A stretch of 64,000 bases of DNA from Elysia crispata (taxonomy: Eukaryota; Mollusca; Gastropoda; Plakobranchidae). Of this stretch, positions 39,423 through 54,019 are shown piece after piece. Below the pieces are notes generated by a model. The model had not been told where the DNA came from. It saw nothing but the letters and a program-made list of their open reading frames with translations, and did no database searches. Numbering within the stretch: position 1 is the stretch's first letter; each line of letters starts with the position of its first letter. Location: positions 232,501 through 296,500 of the forward strand of contig JAWDGP010002497.1 of NCBI GenBank assembly GCA_033675545.1. Reading direction: 5' to 3'. Made by a program: the position numbers and the translations under genes.

Positions 39423-39776
39423 CTGGACATGATATGGAAGAGAAGAAATAAAGCAACCAAATGGATGCTATTTATATGCCGTAATCAAATGTCTCTACGG
39501 CGGTTCAATTATGGTTTGTCTTCAGATTAGGGTTAAAGGTAGATCACAGGAATTTGTCATCTTCTAGGCAGTTCGAAAAGTTTCCACTGACCTGGTGATG
39601 AACCAAGAAGGGAAAAAAAAAGATCTGGATGGTTGAAATTGATACAATTGCTTATCTCACACATTGATCGTTTTTTTCATTGATGATGCGTAGATATTTG
39701 CCAAATTTACGTCAGCGTTAATTTTATAAGCATGCCAATTACGGACGTGGAAAAGATAAAGGTTTTCTTCCTCCCT

Positions 39777-39828
39777 CTTTCTCTCTCTGTCTCTTCCCCC
39801 TCCCTGCCTCTCCTTCTCTCTCTCTCTC

Positions 39829-39879
<51 letters not shown>

Positions 39880-39902
39880 ATCTGTCTGTCTGTCTGTCTG
39901 TT

Positions 39903-39968
<66 letters not shown>
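39777..39968. repeat. (CTGT)n/(TC)n compound array
   Basis: CT-rich lead-in, then about sixteen CTGT units with TTTG and CTAT variants (39828-39905), then about 50 bp of TC. The same CTGT-then-TC order occurs at 901-1050 and 7787-7878. Confidence 0.95.
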
Positions 39969-39970
<2 letters not shown>

Positions 39971-42900
39971 TTTCTCTTTCCCTCCGTCTCTGCTTCCCTA
40001 CACAGTTTAAATGTCTCTCTATGTCTGTATATTTCCCTTTCTCCTTCCCTCACAGCTTGCATTCTCATTACTGGAACTTAGTACATCTCGGAGTTTTTGA
40101 ACTGCTGTCTTAATTATATCTATGTAACTGATGTTCTTTTTTTCTTGACGATTTTAAAGTTTGGCAACACGTGCCTACGGATTAAATGCGTAAATATAAC
40201 GTCAAAAAAAGTCTTGCAACATAACCACTACAAACACCCATATTTGTGACTTTTCCTTCGATAATGTAAAGTTGTAATCTGTATTGAATTCACCCATTCT
40301 GCCCTTCTTAGCTAATCTGATGAATGGCTTGCGCCAGCCTTTACTCAATCCCATTCTTCTCTCCTTTGTCGTTCCTCTCTTTTTCTCTCCATCCCTTTAA
40401 AAACTTACCCTCCCTCCTTTATCATTTGCCTCTCTTTCTTTGTCCATTTTTAAAGGTTCGTTATCAATTTTAAGAAAAGGATAACGGTACTGGAATTTGA
40501 TATATTATAACTCTTTAAACAGTCACGGGAGCTGTAAAACTCGCCTCTCAAATCAACTTATTTCTCTTTCTCCCTCACATATTTTTCCTCTCCTTCCTTC
40601 TTGCTAGCCGTCTTTCTCAACTTTCACTTCCAAATGAATTAATGCAATTTTTTTCTCTCCACATTTTCAAACCCATATTGGACTGAAATATAATGACATT
40701 TCTTGTACATGTATTGTCACCCCAGGTTTTATAGCCACTGCTTCTTTCCCCTCACTTGTTGAATATTTTGCAAATAGCCGTATATGCATTCAAGAACTTA
40801 ACTAGGGTAAACTTAAGTTCAGAGTTTGGGTCGTAACTTCTCCTTATCTAATCTGCTATTATTTCTTCTGGAAGCCTCAATCCGTCTTTGGTTTCTTTCC
40901 TTCTTTCTTACCGTAACTTTCTGATTTATATTTTTAAACACGTCTATTAATTCTTTAAAATATCTTTGCTCTAATTAAATTTTCTCTTCCCTTTCAATAG
41001 CACCATGAAGATAGTTGTTAGTACAAAGAAATACGGCTTATTCAGGCACTCAGTTTTTTGTTTTTTTTTTTGCTACATCATAACTTATCTTGTCAAAACT
41101 GCCTTAAAAGTCTATTATTTCAAGAATTACATTTTTCATAGTTGGATTGAAGGAATGTTAACCTCTCAATTTTTCGTATGTTTCATCTCTGCCAGCAGGC
41201 TAATTCCAGTTTGATTGTTGCCATTTTAACGGCGAATAAATATCAAACTAACGTTAATTGTGCATTAATAGCTCTAAATAATACCAATTATTCATTTGTT
41301 TCTAGTCTGACATATTTGTTGATATGTTGATTTCTTATTACACTATTTTTTTTAAATTGAGCTGAATGGCCAGTGAGACGAGGCCAAGATAAAAATTTGT
41401 TACCATTATAAAAACTAAATAAAATCCGCTCCTCCTTCCCTATCTCCCTGTGTTACCCTCCCATCTCGTCCTCTGCCTCTGTCTGTGTTTCTCTTCTTTC
41501 AGTTTTTGACTGCAGAAAAAAATACAAGGACTGACCCAAAGCTTTACAGGACACAATTACTTAAGTTTTTGTCTCATCAAGTAGAGTTTATATGATAACT
41601 AGGGCAAAAACAGGAAAATTGCTACAGTGCATTAATACACCAATCATGAGCAGAGAGAACAAAACATATTTCAGATTCTTTGTGTAATTCAAGTGTGCTG
41701 TGATCAACACACATATAATCTTTATTCATTGATCAAAGATGACATAAATTATATGCATTCAAATACATTTTGAAAATCTCGTTTTTTTCTTTTCACCAGG
41801 AAAATATAAAATAAGTATAGACTGAATGTAAAAAAATCTTAAAGATATCTGCATAAAACATGGTACAGAGCATATATTTATGCAGTTTTGCCAGATATGT
41901 CTTGACATGTTTTTTTTTAAATGTTTTAACAACTTGGAGTCTGTACATTTCTTTACATGGTATCTACAGGTAAGGTCTTTAAATTTCAGGTGGTACAGAA
42001 TACATCTAAACATTGCTGGACCAGCTTTACATGAACATAAATTTCATATTAAATTGCATTGTTTAAACACAAATATAAATGGACATTTTTTTTTTCAGAA
42101 CAGGGAAACAATGAAGATTTCTTGATTAAAAGCTTCAACTTATAAATGCTCTAACCACACATGAACGAAAACATTCATCATCTGATGCTAGAAAATCTTC
42201 CTGTATCAAAAGTTTCTATCTCACTCTCATATCTCGCTCCTCTGCTTCCTTGCTCTTTGAACTAGTTACCCACATATACACCTCCTATTATAATGATCAG
42301 TTTTATCATATACTTCATAATTCTAAGGTCTGACAATTTCCCACCCTTTAATTGCATATCTTTCCCAAAACCGAAATGACAGTTTAACATAACACCCCCC
42401 CACCCCCCCACCCCATCCTTCTCTCTCTCTCAATCATAGTCTTAATGTACTGACCCAGTTTCATGTAACCAAAACAGATCTTAGATTGACCAAGAAAGAT
42501 CATCTAGAGAAAAGCAATAGATCTCCCTAAATGCAAAGAAATATCGTAAAATGCAAAATAAGAAACAAATATTAATAACACCAAATTGGGAAATAAACTT
42601 CAGGTGAGTCATAGTGAGTCAATCACTGAAAATATCTTGACATTAGTCTTGCTAAGTCTCACATCGAAAAACCATATGCAAGTTAAATTTTCACTCTTTA
42701 ACTTCCAACAGCGAAATTATCAAAGTTCTAATAGCTTTGCAGTCATATAAAGATTATGAGTATTTTAAAATTGTGTGTGTTTTTCCAAACTTCCAGCCAA
42801 TTAAGGATCCTAGCAGGACATGTAGTACATTTGTTACAGTAATAATACAGTTAGCCAGAAGAAACACCTGAAATCTTTCCCGTAAACATGTCCTTTGATA

Positions 42901-44482
42901 GACTAAGAGACGCATGGACAACCACTTTTCGATTTTTTCAGAACATTTCATGCCTATCCAACATGTCTGCTTTCCAAGGAAGGCACAGCTGAACATGATG
43001 AAGCCCCACACTCATCCTACTATGACACACAACAAAATGAAAAACTTTTGTATAAACGTCTACATATTAAAATAATTACAATCAAATTTGTAAAATACAA
43101 AAGGAAAGAAAAGCAAAATTATGACAATACTTATGATGGCAAAGAAGATAGCATAAGTTAAAAAAAAAAAAAAAGAGAGGAACATATAGTAACTATTGTG
43201 GAAGAAACAAAATTTCATTTTACTCCCATGAAAGACTGTCAAGATATGTTATCTCTAGAAGCCATATCTTGGCTTCTTGTCTGCATTGCAGAGGGTAAAT
43301 TTAAAATCTCTAGGCACAGGTTGCACTAAAAATATTCTATGTGCCTTCTTCGCCTCAATTGAGATAGAAAAGCTTTTTAATCTCATAAGAAGCAGTTACT
43401 AATCAATCAACATACACTGCCCTACCCTCCACCCTCTAGTCTCTAGCCTGTTCAAACTGTATAATTTACATTTTCTGCTAAGATGAATGAAGAAAGAAAA
43501 AATTAGCAAATCAATATCAACACTTGACCTGCTGACTTACGCTTCATCGTAAAAGATGCTGCTCTGATAGAGTGAGGCCTCACTCTCACTACCAGAAGGC
43601 TGTTTTGTGCTTGTCTCTCACTTATATTTATGAGCTATTCTGACTAACCCAAGTGTGGAAATACAGCAGTACAAGTATAAAATGTTTGCTGTGAGATTCT
43701 TCCAAAAAAGGAATGAAAAAAAAAATATTGGAAAAAGATAAAAATATTAATGAACTAATAAGGAATCAAGTAGACAGAAGCATAATATTGAGGGTTTCAC
43801 TGCAAACATAAAGTAATATCCATATTTGATCATTGGTCACAACTGACTGGGAAAAAAAAGACATATGTTCACCAAATTTAAGAATGGAGATAGCCCCCCC
43901 TCTCCCGCACACACACATTCCCACGTCCCTCCCCAAGAAACAATGGAACATGTCCTAGAGATCCTCCACCTTCTCCAAACTTAGACATGCATTATGACCA
44001 CAAGAAGCCCCACCTCCTCCCAAAAGCTGAATGGCGCTTTTGAGGGTTTACGCCCTTACTGCTTGATATACCAGGATATGCATGACAGAACAATGAATAG
44101 GATATTATACAACACAAAGGTCTTTCGCACTCTTTCATTCTTTGATAGACCACGCCGCACTTTCTCTGCCAGTCAAGACATTCATAATCACGCAGAAAAC
44201 TTCAGCAGATCTTTCAATATGTTCTATTTTCAATGTGTCTCTGATGCCTCACCACTAGAACCAGAGGGTTTTGGCTTGCTTCATCCCCACCCCCCCCCTT
44301 TTCCCCTGCCCTTATCTCAATCATCACACTTTTCATACATTCTTGATAACTTTCAGTTCTCTCAATTAATGACCCCTTTTCCCTCCCAATGCTTTCACAC
44401 TCAGTTTCACATATTCTCAACATAACAATAAAAAATGGCAGTCATCCTCTCACAACCAGGAACACAAAGGATTAAAGGTCTT
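39969..44482. other. Downstream flank, including probable PYCR3 3' UTR
   Basis: No coding exon recognised on either strand. The part nearest 44482 should be transcribed as the 3' UTR of the - strand PYCR3 gene. TTTATT at 41721-41726 (AATAAA on the - strand) is one possible polyadenylation signal, though it is 2.8 kb from the stop. The + strand frame at 43994-44425 (143 aa) overlaps this UTR and shows no domain. Confidence 0.45.
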
Positions 44483-47400
44483 TCACTTCTGAGCAGACTT
44501 TGCACCAAGCTCCCTCGCCTTTAATGTTGCCGCTTCGACGGCGTCAATCAAAGTACCGCGGAATCCTTGCTTCTCAAGAGTGTGCATGGCACAGATCGTG
44601 GTGCCGCCTGGAGAGCAAACCTCATCTTTCAGCTCTCCTGGATGCTTGCCTGTATCTAAGACCATTTTGGCTGCACCCTGAAATAAGAAAAAAAAATAAT
44701 GGTTTTGTTCAATACTGTAAACCGCACAATTGAAATCCTGATAAGAAGAACTGCATGGTTGTTTTAATGCTTATGGATAAAAGCGTTAGCGAAAAAAACT
44801 TAATGTGTTTAACACAGAAAGAAAGAGTTGACTGTTCATCTCATCCATCTCTTGCTTAATGCTTATTATCAAATACAAGCAAGTCAATTTTGACCAACTT
44901 TCCCAGAACTGTTTTTTTTTATTTTTTTTTTTAATGCAGTATCACAAATGGAATACTCGTTTCTACTGCTCTCATATAATAAAAAATGCAAATTTTACAG
45001 GACTTCTCCTGTTCATCTTCAAAGTAGTCATTTGTTTTCATCAGTTACAAGGCACATTCACATAAAAGATTACGAAAGTGATGTAGCAGTCAAATCTATA
45101 CTTATGTTGTTTCTCGTTTTAGTCCAGTAGTTATAAAGTTGTGTGCCTGTCTCCTTTTACACTCTCATCCAGGAACACTAACTTTCATCTATCTTGAGCC
45201 ATTTTTTTAACATCATTTCTCCTCTTGCCATCCCCTTTTATCCCAAATTGATTTCATTGTAAATGAAGATAAAACTGAGAACACTCACCAACAACGTTTG
45301 AGCGGCAAGTTTGATGGAAAGGTTTCTTGGTAGTCCCATCTTGACACCACCATCAGCCAAAGATTCAATGGCTGCAAAGGCCTGAGGATAAACAAAGATA
45401 ATATATTTATTGATCTCAAATAATGGTGTAAAAAAAAAAAAGGAGATACAAGCTGCAAGAGTTCTAGAATGATCTATCTTTGAAGTGATGTTTTCCTAAT
45501 GTTGAGTATCCCCTAAATCTTCTCAAGCAGTTTCATGCAGGACCTTGGCAGTATGAAATATTAAAATAAAAGAAACTGTTATCTTTGGAATTACAAATCC
45601 AGAGATGACATGACGTGAAGAAGTCTGCCATTTCCGCTCGCCAATGGTTAATAATTTTGTTTAAGTTCCTAAATCCACGCCCTTTAGATTTGCTGTACAG
45701 CAAAGGTTCGTTGGTGTAAGCCTAGACTACACATTCAAAATATTTAAACATATAACGAAATCATCTCTACACTGGCTTCATTGAAAAAGGATACTTACCC
45801 CAGCTACACTAATTTGCTTGTGCTCATAATAATAGTAATAATAATTCTCAATTCGATAGCAGATAAATGCAATAAAATCTAAAAAAAAAAAAAAAAAAAA
45901 AAAAAAGAAAAAAAGCCAAACATGCAAACCACTCACATAAGCCGGCCCACTGCCACTGACCCCAGTGACAGCGTCTAGGAGATTCTCTGGACCTTCTTCG
46001 CAGATGCCGATTGTCTTGAGGAGTTCCTGGACCAGCTGGGCATCCCCAATGGCGGCATGAGTTCCTGGAGACATGACGCTCGCACCAGCCTGAACCAACG
46101 CTGGAACGTTGGGCATGACTCGCACCACCCGCGTGCCCTCCGGTAGGTCCTCCTCCATCGACTTGATCGTCACGCCAGCGGCGATAGACACAAACAGCTG
46201 CTTGTCCGGGGAGACCACCTGCTTGACTTCCCGCAACACTGGCTGCACCACGTGCGGTTTAACAGCAAGCACTATGAGGTCACTACTGGTGACAACCTCG
46301 CGGTTGTCCATGGTTGTCCTCACACCGATGCCCTAAAAAATTAGATTGAAATAACATAAGGATTCGATAATGCCATGGTGGATTTAACTGCGCTTCACTC
46401 CTATTAATTTTAATAATTCATTTAAAAAAAGAAAAAAAAAAAAACCTTTTTGGGTCGGCCAAGTCTTATCCATAAATTAGCACGGACCTCTACACGTTCT
46501 ATTTAAAATGGTTAACTTATTAACTCATAGTCTGCAGAACAATTGTTCCACCCTGAGAGTGGACGAACGAAAAAGATAGTGAACTGACAGACAGCTGAGA
46601 TGGGACCTGTACAGTGAGACTTGCAGTGACGGGAGGTAACCAGATATGGATGTGTCCACAGTGTGTACTCACCTCAAGCTGGTCCAACATCTCCTCACTC
46701 TTGTCGCTGACGATGATGTTCCTGGCCCTCACCAAACCTGCAGGATCAGAAGGGAAAACAAAATGAAAAAACGAACCACAACGACAAAAAACAATCAAAA
46801 CAAGAATAACAGTTCAACGTATAAAACGCTGGATCCGTAATACATGTATACAGAAACAGATACGCATCTGGTAAGATTTTTCGTTTTTCTATGCCATTTG
46901 AGTACCTAATCTCGCTTGGATCAAATTATTGCAAATTTTATTTTTCCCCATTTAAAGTATAAACAGCAAAGGAAAAGAGATGGCAAACATTTTTTTAATA
47001 TAAATTTATAAGCTTATCGGACGATAAAGCCAACATAACCCCTCACCGCACCCACACATACACTCTTTTATGCTCATCACGATTGACAAGACTAAGAGGG
47101 AAAAAAAAAATTTGTCCTGTAACCCAAACACGCGTCATAATCCAGGTAACCCTCCTAATGATTCTAAACTTGAATCTTTCTCAAAATTTAAGCTTAGCTT
47201 CGAACAGAGCCACAAAGGAAGGAAAACTGAGAAAATTCGGGATGTCTATTAATCTTCTTGCAGGATGTTTGTAATTTAACGACCTGGGGCATGTCAGGAA
47301 AGACAGAAGGGACATGAATCAGTGTTTACTGGTTGGAACTGTTTGGTTATTCGTCTATTCTATATGTGGGTTTTTCTTTCGCTCCATAAAATCTTGGAAA

Positions 47401-47748
47401 GAAACAGCTGTGTACAAATATTGCCTCGCCCTTAAGTTAAACGAAAATGAAAACGGACTTTTCCGCAGAACAGCTGACCAACGCAGGGCTTTATCGCCTT
47501 CAGGGAATTTCCGGCTATTTATAAATGGCCATGAAAATCCTCATTTTTGTGGGTGTAATACGTCGCCCTTGTACACCTGGTTTCTTCACTTAGTCCAATA
47601 GTACTAAAGTACTAAAGACTACCACAATCGGTAGCTATGGAAAATTTTCCAGTCGCACTGATCCATGGAATTTTATCAAGAAAACCAAGATAGCGGTACC
47701 CAACTAAGTAGGTCGGTGTGACACGACAAGGAACTGGCAGACGACCTT

Positions 47749-47843
<95 letters not shown>

Positions 47844-48066
47844 TATGTGACGATATATGGGCCTTCTAAATCTATTCAAACAAATAATTTTCTGATTTCA
47901 GTTATATGAGTCTATAGGAACTGAGAACTTTGGTTTGTTGGTTAATTGAGTGGTTCATCTTGACCCATTAGCACAAAGTTACAGGCCACTTGAGAGACTG
48001 TAGTGGACAGAAAGGTTAATGTTTACCCGGTTGGTTCAGTGCGGTGGTCATCACTGATGATACATT

Positions 48067-48165
<99 letters not shown>

Positions 48166-51100
48166 GTGAAAATGAATATTTAAGAGGAGTAGATTCATAG
48201 AAGAAGAAGAAGAAGAAAAAAAAAAAAAAAGATTGATTGACTCAAAATAAACTTTTTGCTGTTCCACCATGGGCAGAAAAAAAAAAAGGGGGGGGGGGGG
48301 GGGGAGATAGAAGATGTGAAAGCAATGAAAGCGAAAGAAGGAAATCGTGAATTAGTGCTATTTGCGAAAACCGTAAATTGGGGACAGTGCGAGATTTTGT
48401 CTGGGTCACTTGTAAAGGTCAAGACCATGAAGGCGTCTATGAACAAGACTGATCAGCTGATAGGTGCATGCTCTAGTGACGATTCTCGGTGACCTTTGGA
48501 CTGCGCTGAGCGTCAGTGACAGAAACAGAAACAGTAGCAGCTGCAGTATCGGTGACCTGGAAACTTCGCCGGTTTTGTGTTCACAGAGAAGCGCGCGGTT
48601 TTTTTCAGACCAAAGGAGGGGAAAATCCGATGTTTGCAGAGTCAGGATATTTTATACATGTATTTATCAGATTCAAATCAAGAGTTCCAATTGGCATTGA
48701 CCTACAACAAACTGAAAAACAAAAGCAAAACAACCAGCTAATTACATTTTATCTCACAAAAATAGCCTGGACCCTCAAACCAACGAAGCAGCTCCAGGTG
48801 ACAAAATTGCTGACTCAATAAAAGTTCAAGTAAAACAAAAACAAATACATGAATTGATAATTGATAAAAAGCTTCGCCTGGGGCTGGAACACGTGAGATT
48901 TCATGACAGATATAACAAGTGTAACGAACCTCAACGATTTTAATGTCTCGCAGATTGGACTGAGGAGATAATCAGATAATGCTCACCCACTAGAACGTGA
49001 TCTCCATCTCTTCTATTCATAACAGTAATAATGCAACAAACAGAAACAAACTGAGCTTTGCGAGACAGGGTAGAAATGGAGCGAAGTCCCAAATCAATAA
49101 ATCCTCAGACCATCGTTGCAAATAAACCATTTTCATTGTTCTTAAAACAATAAATTGTAGTGGATGGATGGAAACCTGCATTATCTTCTGGATAGAACAG
49201 AGAATGGGTTTTCTGCACCGAACCAGTCCACTTCAAATCATGACTGACCTCTCTTCAATTCTGCCAATACGTTTGGTTGTTGCTTTTTGTTTTTTTTTCC
49301 AGGAGATCCCACAGACGTCTACTCTAGAATTACTTTCAGTAATGGAAGTTACCCAATATTCTGATAGACAATTTTGGTTTAGAACAAAACCCTGCTCCAT
49401 TATAACTCAGATCGTCCAATGATTTTTTAGTTTCTTTGACTTTACAGGCTTATATATACAGTTCACTCATTATAATGAATTAAATATCCTGATAAATCGA
49501 GCGTTACCATGGGCTAAGAAACCCACTGGCATTCAGATAGTTAATATGGCCACACATGCAAGGGGATCCGTTATCCGAAAATGGCATTTATAAGCAGAAA
49601 TGTATCTATTAAATGTCAAACACTCTTAGTCTTTTGTCATCTGGACAAACGTTCGTACGTTCGTAAGACATGAATGATACAAAATTAAAAAAAAAAAAAA
49701 TCTGGAGCAACAAGAATTTTCTGATTATCAGCACTGCAAAGACCAATGTTAGATACAAAGGTTAGAATTAGAAAATTTCCACGAAGACGCGTAAAAATAG
49801 ACAGTTACACTGTTCCAAAGTGCGCATGTCTTGTGAGCATCATCATAAATCTATAAATAGGAGTCGTCTGATAATAGACTGATACCCCAAACCTCGCTTC
49901 ATTAACCACATAAAGTGGTCCTTATCCTTCACCATCTCTACTGTCGGTTCATGATTAAAGATTACAAGACAACCGGTCCTTATCCTTCACCATCTCTACT
50001 GTCGCTTCATGATTAAAGATTACAAGACAACCGGTCCTTATCCTTCACCATCTCTACTGTCGGTTCATGATTAAAGATTACAAGACAACCGGTCCTTATC
50101 CTTCACCATCTCTATTGTCGGTTCATGATTAAAGATTACAAGACAACCGGTCCTTATCCTTCACCATCTCTATTGTCGGTTCATGATTAAAGATTACAAG
50201 ACAACCGGTCCTTATCCTTCACCATCTCTATTGTCGCTTCATGATTAAAGATTGCAAGACAACCGGTCCTTATCCTTCACCATCTCTATTGTCGCTTCAT
50301 GATTAAAGATTACAAGACAACCGGTCCTTATCCTTCACCATCTCTATTGTCGCTTCATGATTAAAGATTACAAGACAACCGGTCCTTATCCTTCACCATC
50401 TCTATTGTCGGTTCATGATTAAAGATTACAAGACAACCGGTCCTTATCCTTCACCATCTCTATTGTCGGTTCATGATTAAAGATTACAAGACAACCGGTC
50501 CTTATCCTTCACCATCTCTATTGTCGGTTCATGATTAAAGATTACAAGACAACCGGTCCTTATCCTTCACCATCTCTATTGTCGGTTCATGATTAAAGAT
50601 TACAAGACAACCGGTCCTTATCCTTCACCATCTCTATTGTCGCTTCATGATTAAAGATTACAAGACAACCGGTCCTTATCCTTCACCATCTCTATTGTCG
50701 CTTCATGATTAAAGATTACAAGACAACCGGTCCTTATCCTTCACCATCTCTATTGTCGCTTCATGATTAAAGATTACAAGACAACCGGTCCTTATCCTTC
50801 ACCATCTCTATTGTCGCTTCATGATTAAAGATTACAAGACAACCGGTCCTTATCCTTCACCATCTCTATTGTCGCTTCATGATTAAAGATTACAAGACAA
50901 CCGGTCCTTATCCTTCACCATCTCTATTGTCGCTTCATGATTAAAGATTACAAGACAACCGGTCCTTATCCTTCACCATCTCTATTGTCGGTTCATGATT
51001 AAAGATTACAAGACAACCACCGATATTTACAAATTTTAGATAAACGTTCAATTCATTGCGGTTTCCGGATTGGTCGAATGACATTCCTAGTTTGTAATAA

Positions 51101-51742
51101 TAATAATAAAACAACGACAACAACAACAACTACAACAACAAGCAAAACCTGGACTTCGATTTGAGCAACTGTCACTCGTGGCATGGTAGGGTTGCACATT
51201 CTTAATAAAAAAACAAAAACAAAAACAAAAAACAAACTTGCATCAAGGCGATGCGCCCATATGATGAATAATGACAATAGTGACAGAGACGAGCTCTTTG
51301 GGTGAGGCTAAAAACCTTTTGACTTATTGCATTTTCAAGATAATGAGGAATTATATCAGATCAACAAACACCTCTGTACATGACTGCAAACAACATGAGA
51401 TCCCGAAACCCTGCATGCAGTCTATGGAGCAGTAAACAAGTCGAGAGGCTGAGAACAGCTGTCCCAGCATTGCATCACCATCCGAGAATAGCGCCTTCTG
51501 CCTCGTGACTCACCGAAATCGAACTCAGATGTTTGAATAAAATGTTTGTACAGATTTAGGAACATCTTGTGGAGTCTCACTAAAATGTCATGACCGCGGT
51601 TAAAGTAATCATGTCACTGAGAAAAAGTTGTCTAGGCTCTGCTGCACGGCTCACAGAAAGATAAATAGATAGAGACAGAGATAGATAGATAGATATATGA
51701 GATATATATATATATATATATATATATCTGTATCTGGAGCAA

Positions 51743-51828
<86 letters not shown>

Positions 51829-52819
51829 CAAAGCCGCGTTTAAAGATGACAAACGTTTCGAGAAAAGACAAGAGATGAAATTCTTAGTTCTGGTCCACAC
51901 CTAAAGGAAAAAACGAAATAATTTAACTTTTATATATTACCTACTCTTCTTTTTGTAAGGAATTTCCTGCGGAAATAATCTACATCAGTCTTTTCGCTCT
52001 GTTAACACGCTAAATACAAAATAGTGTCGATAGGTACAGACAAGGCAAAGCAGAAGGAGCTTAACAACAGTAATGCCCAGCAATTTATTGTAAATATTGT
52101 AAAATATGACCTAGAATGCTCAGTTACCAGTTGCGGTTCTTTTAGTGCAAATCCAACCAACATCAACTTTATGTTCAGCAATATTCTTCACAAGACTCTG
52201 GATCTACATGTCTAAAACATAGTGGGCAACAAAACTGCCCATTACGAGTGCCCAAAAAGAAAGCATATTGACATGACTCAGTCATAGTAATTGAATGCAT
52301 CTCGACAAACTTATTGCCTCTACGCTCACCAGGCGTGGTGGCTTTTAGACGTCACTCACTTTACTATCCGTCATAAAACTTCAATTAACAATTAAAGTAT
52401 TAGTCCCGGTTCACTAAAATGACAAACAAAAACATTCAAATGTAGTTAAATAGTTAATTATTCCAAGGCTCTCAACACAGTAGGCGTTTGTGATTCAAAA
52501 TTAAAATACTTGCAAATTTCAGAGCGTTCACTACGCATCGCGCGTTTAAACACCCCTTGTCCTGCAACCATCTCATATGCCATAAAAAAAAAAAAAAATA
52601 CCTCTTTGGTGTTCATGCATGTACCCAATAATTCTTGCATGTAACTAAAGGCAACACTTACTTAAATAAAATAACCTACGAGCTTTCAAAGTGAGCTTTT
52701 TTCCCTGGAGATAGAGATTAGAGATATAGAGATAGAGATAGATAGATAGATAGCTATTTAGAGAGAGAGAAAGAGTGAGAGAGATAGATAGATAGAGAAA
52801 GAGAGAGAGAGAGGGAGAA

Positions 52820-52899
<80 letters not shown>

Positions 52900-53267
52900 G
52901 GGTACTGCGGGGATGAAATCGCTAAAAAAAAAAGGGTGCTCTCTTGAAAGAGTAACAATTCAAGCTGTGACACATGGTATTTCCCAGCGTTAATCTTTTG
53001 ATTTCATCACCCCATGCCCGGCCGACTTGAACTGGATTAGCTCTAAATCTAAAACTAGGTCAATAACATTGTTCTGTTTTGTGCGAGCCTTATGCAGACG
53101 CTAGCAATTCTACAGAGCTCGCTGTTTGCAAAAGTAGAGTACATAGATCTAGGTAGACCTCTCTAGATTGTAAACAAACTGGCTTGCCAAGCGTTGCATC
53201 AGCCGCAGTGCTTGATATGAACTAGATCTAGATGGTTGTGAGGGTCTTCCAAGAGTAGCGAGGGCAA

Positions 53268-53360
<93 letters not shown>

Positions 53361-53429
53361 TTTTGGGGGAAGGGAGTGTGTGTGTGTGTGTGAGAGTGTG
53401 GGGGGGAGGGAGGGTGAGAGGTGAGAGAG

Positions 53430-53481
<52 letters not shown>

Positions 53482-53948
53482 CATGTTATATTAAATTATA
53501 CCATTCCTCTTAGGAAATAAAAACAAACCATACCTTATCAATCGGCTCATTTTGCGACACGGTATTTTGTACATCTCACAGCTGATCGAGGATAAAAAAA
53601 AAAAAAACGACAACAAAAAACAAAGGCGTAGACCTTGAATCACGATTCCATCCTTCTTTTGCTCGCATCAAAACAAACCGAGTTTCCCCTTATTGCATCA
53701 TTCTACTTCTAGGTAGAGAAGTGGTGGGGGGGGGCGCACCACTCGCAGTGTTGAAGAAGGTCAAGGTTGCGACGCCACTCAGCCGAACAGCTTTATGATG
53801 GAACTAGCAAGAAACCGGTCGGAGCGAGGTGGGCGAGAGCTGCTTAGTAAATCGAGATCTATATCTATACACAAGTGGCTGCTGCATGCGAAAAGGATCT
53901 TGATTTAACAAAACAAAAAGGGGGAGGAGAGTCAGAGAGAGCGGGAGG

Positions 53949-54019
<71 letters not shown>

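Noticed and set aside
43994-44425. 143 aa + strand frame
   Set aside because: It is antisense to the likely PYCR3 3' UTR, with no domain and no upstream exon.
49916-51018. CRISPR-like array
   Set aside because: The units are contiguous 58 bp repeats without unique spacers, in an intron of an animal gene. It is a minisatellite.
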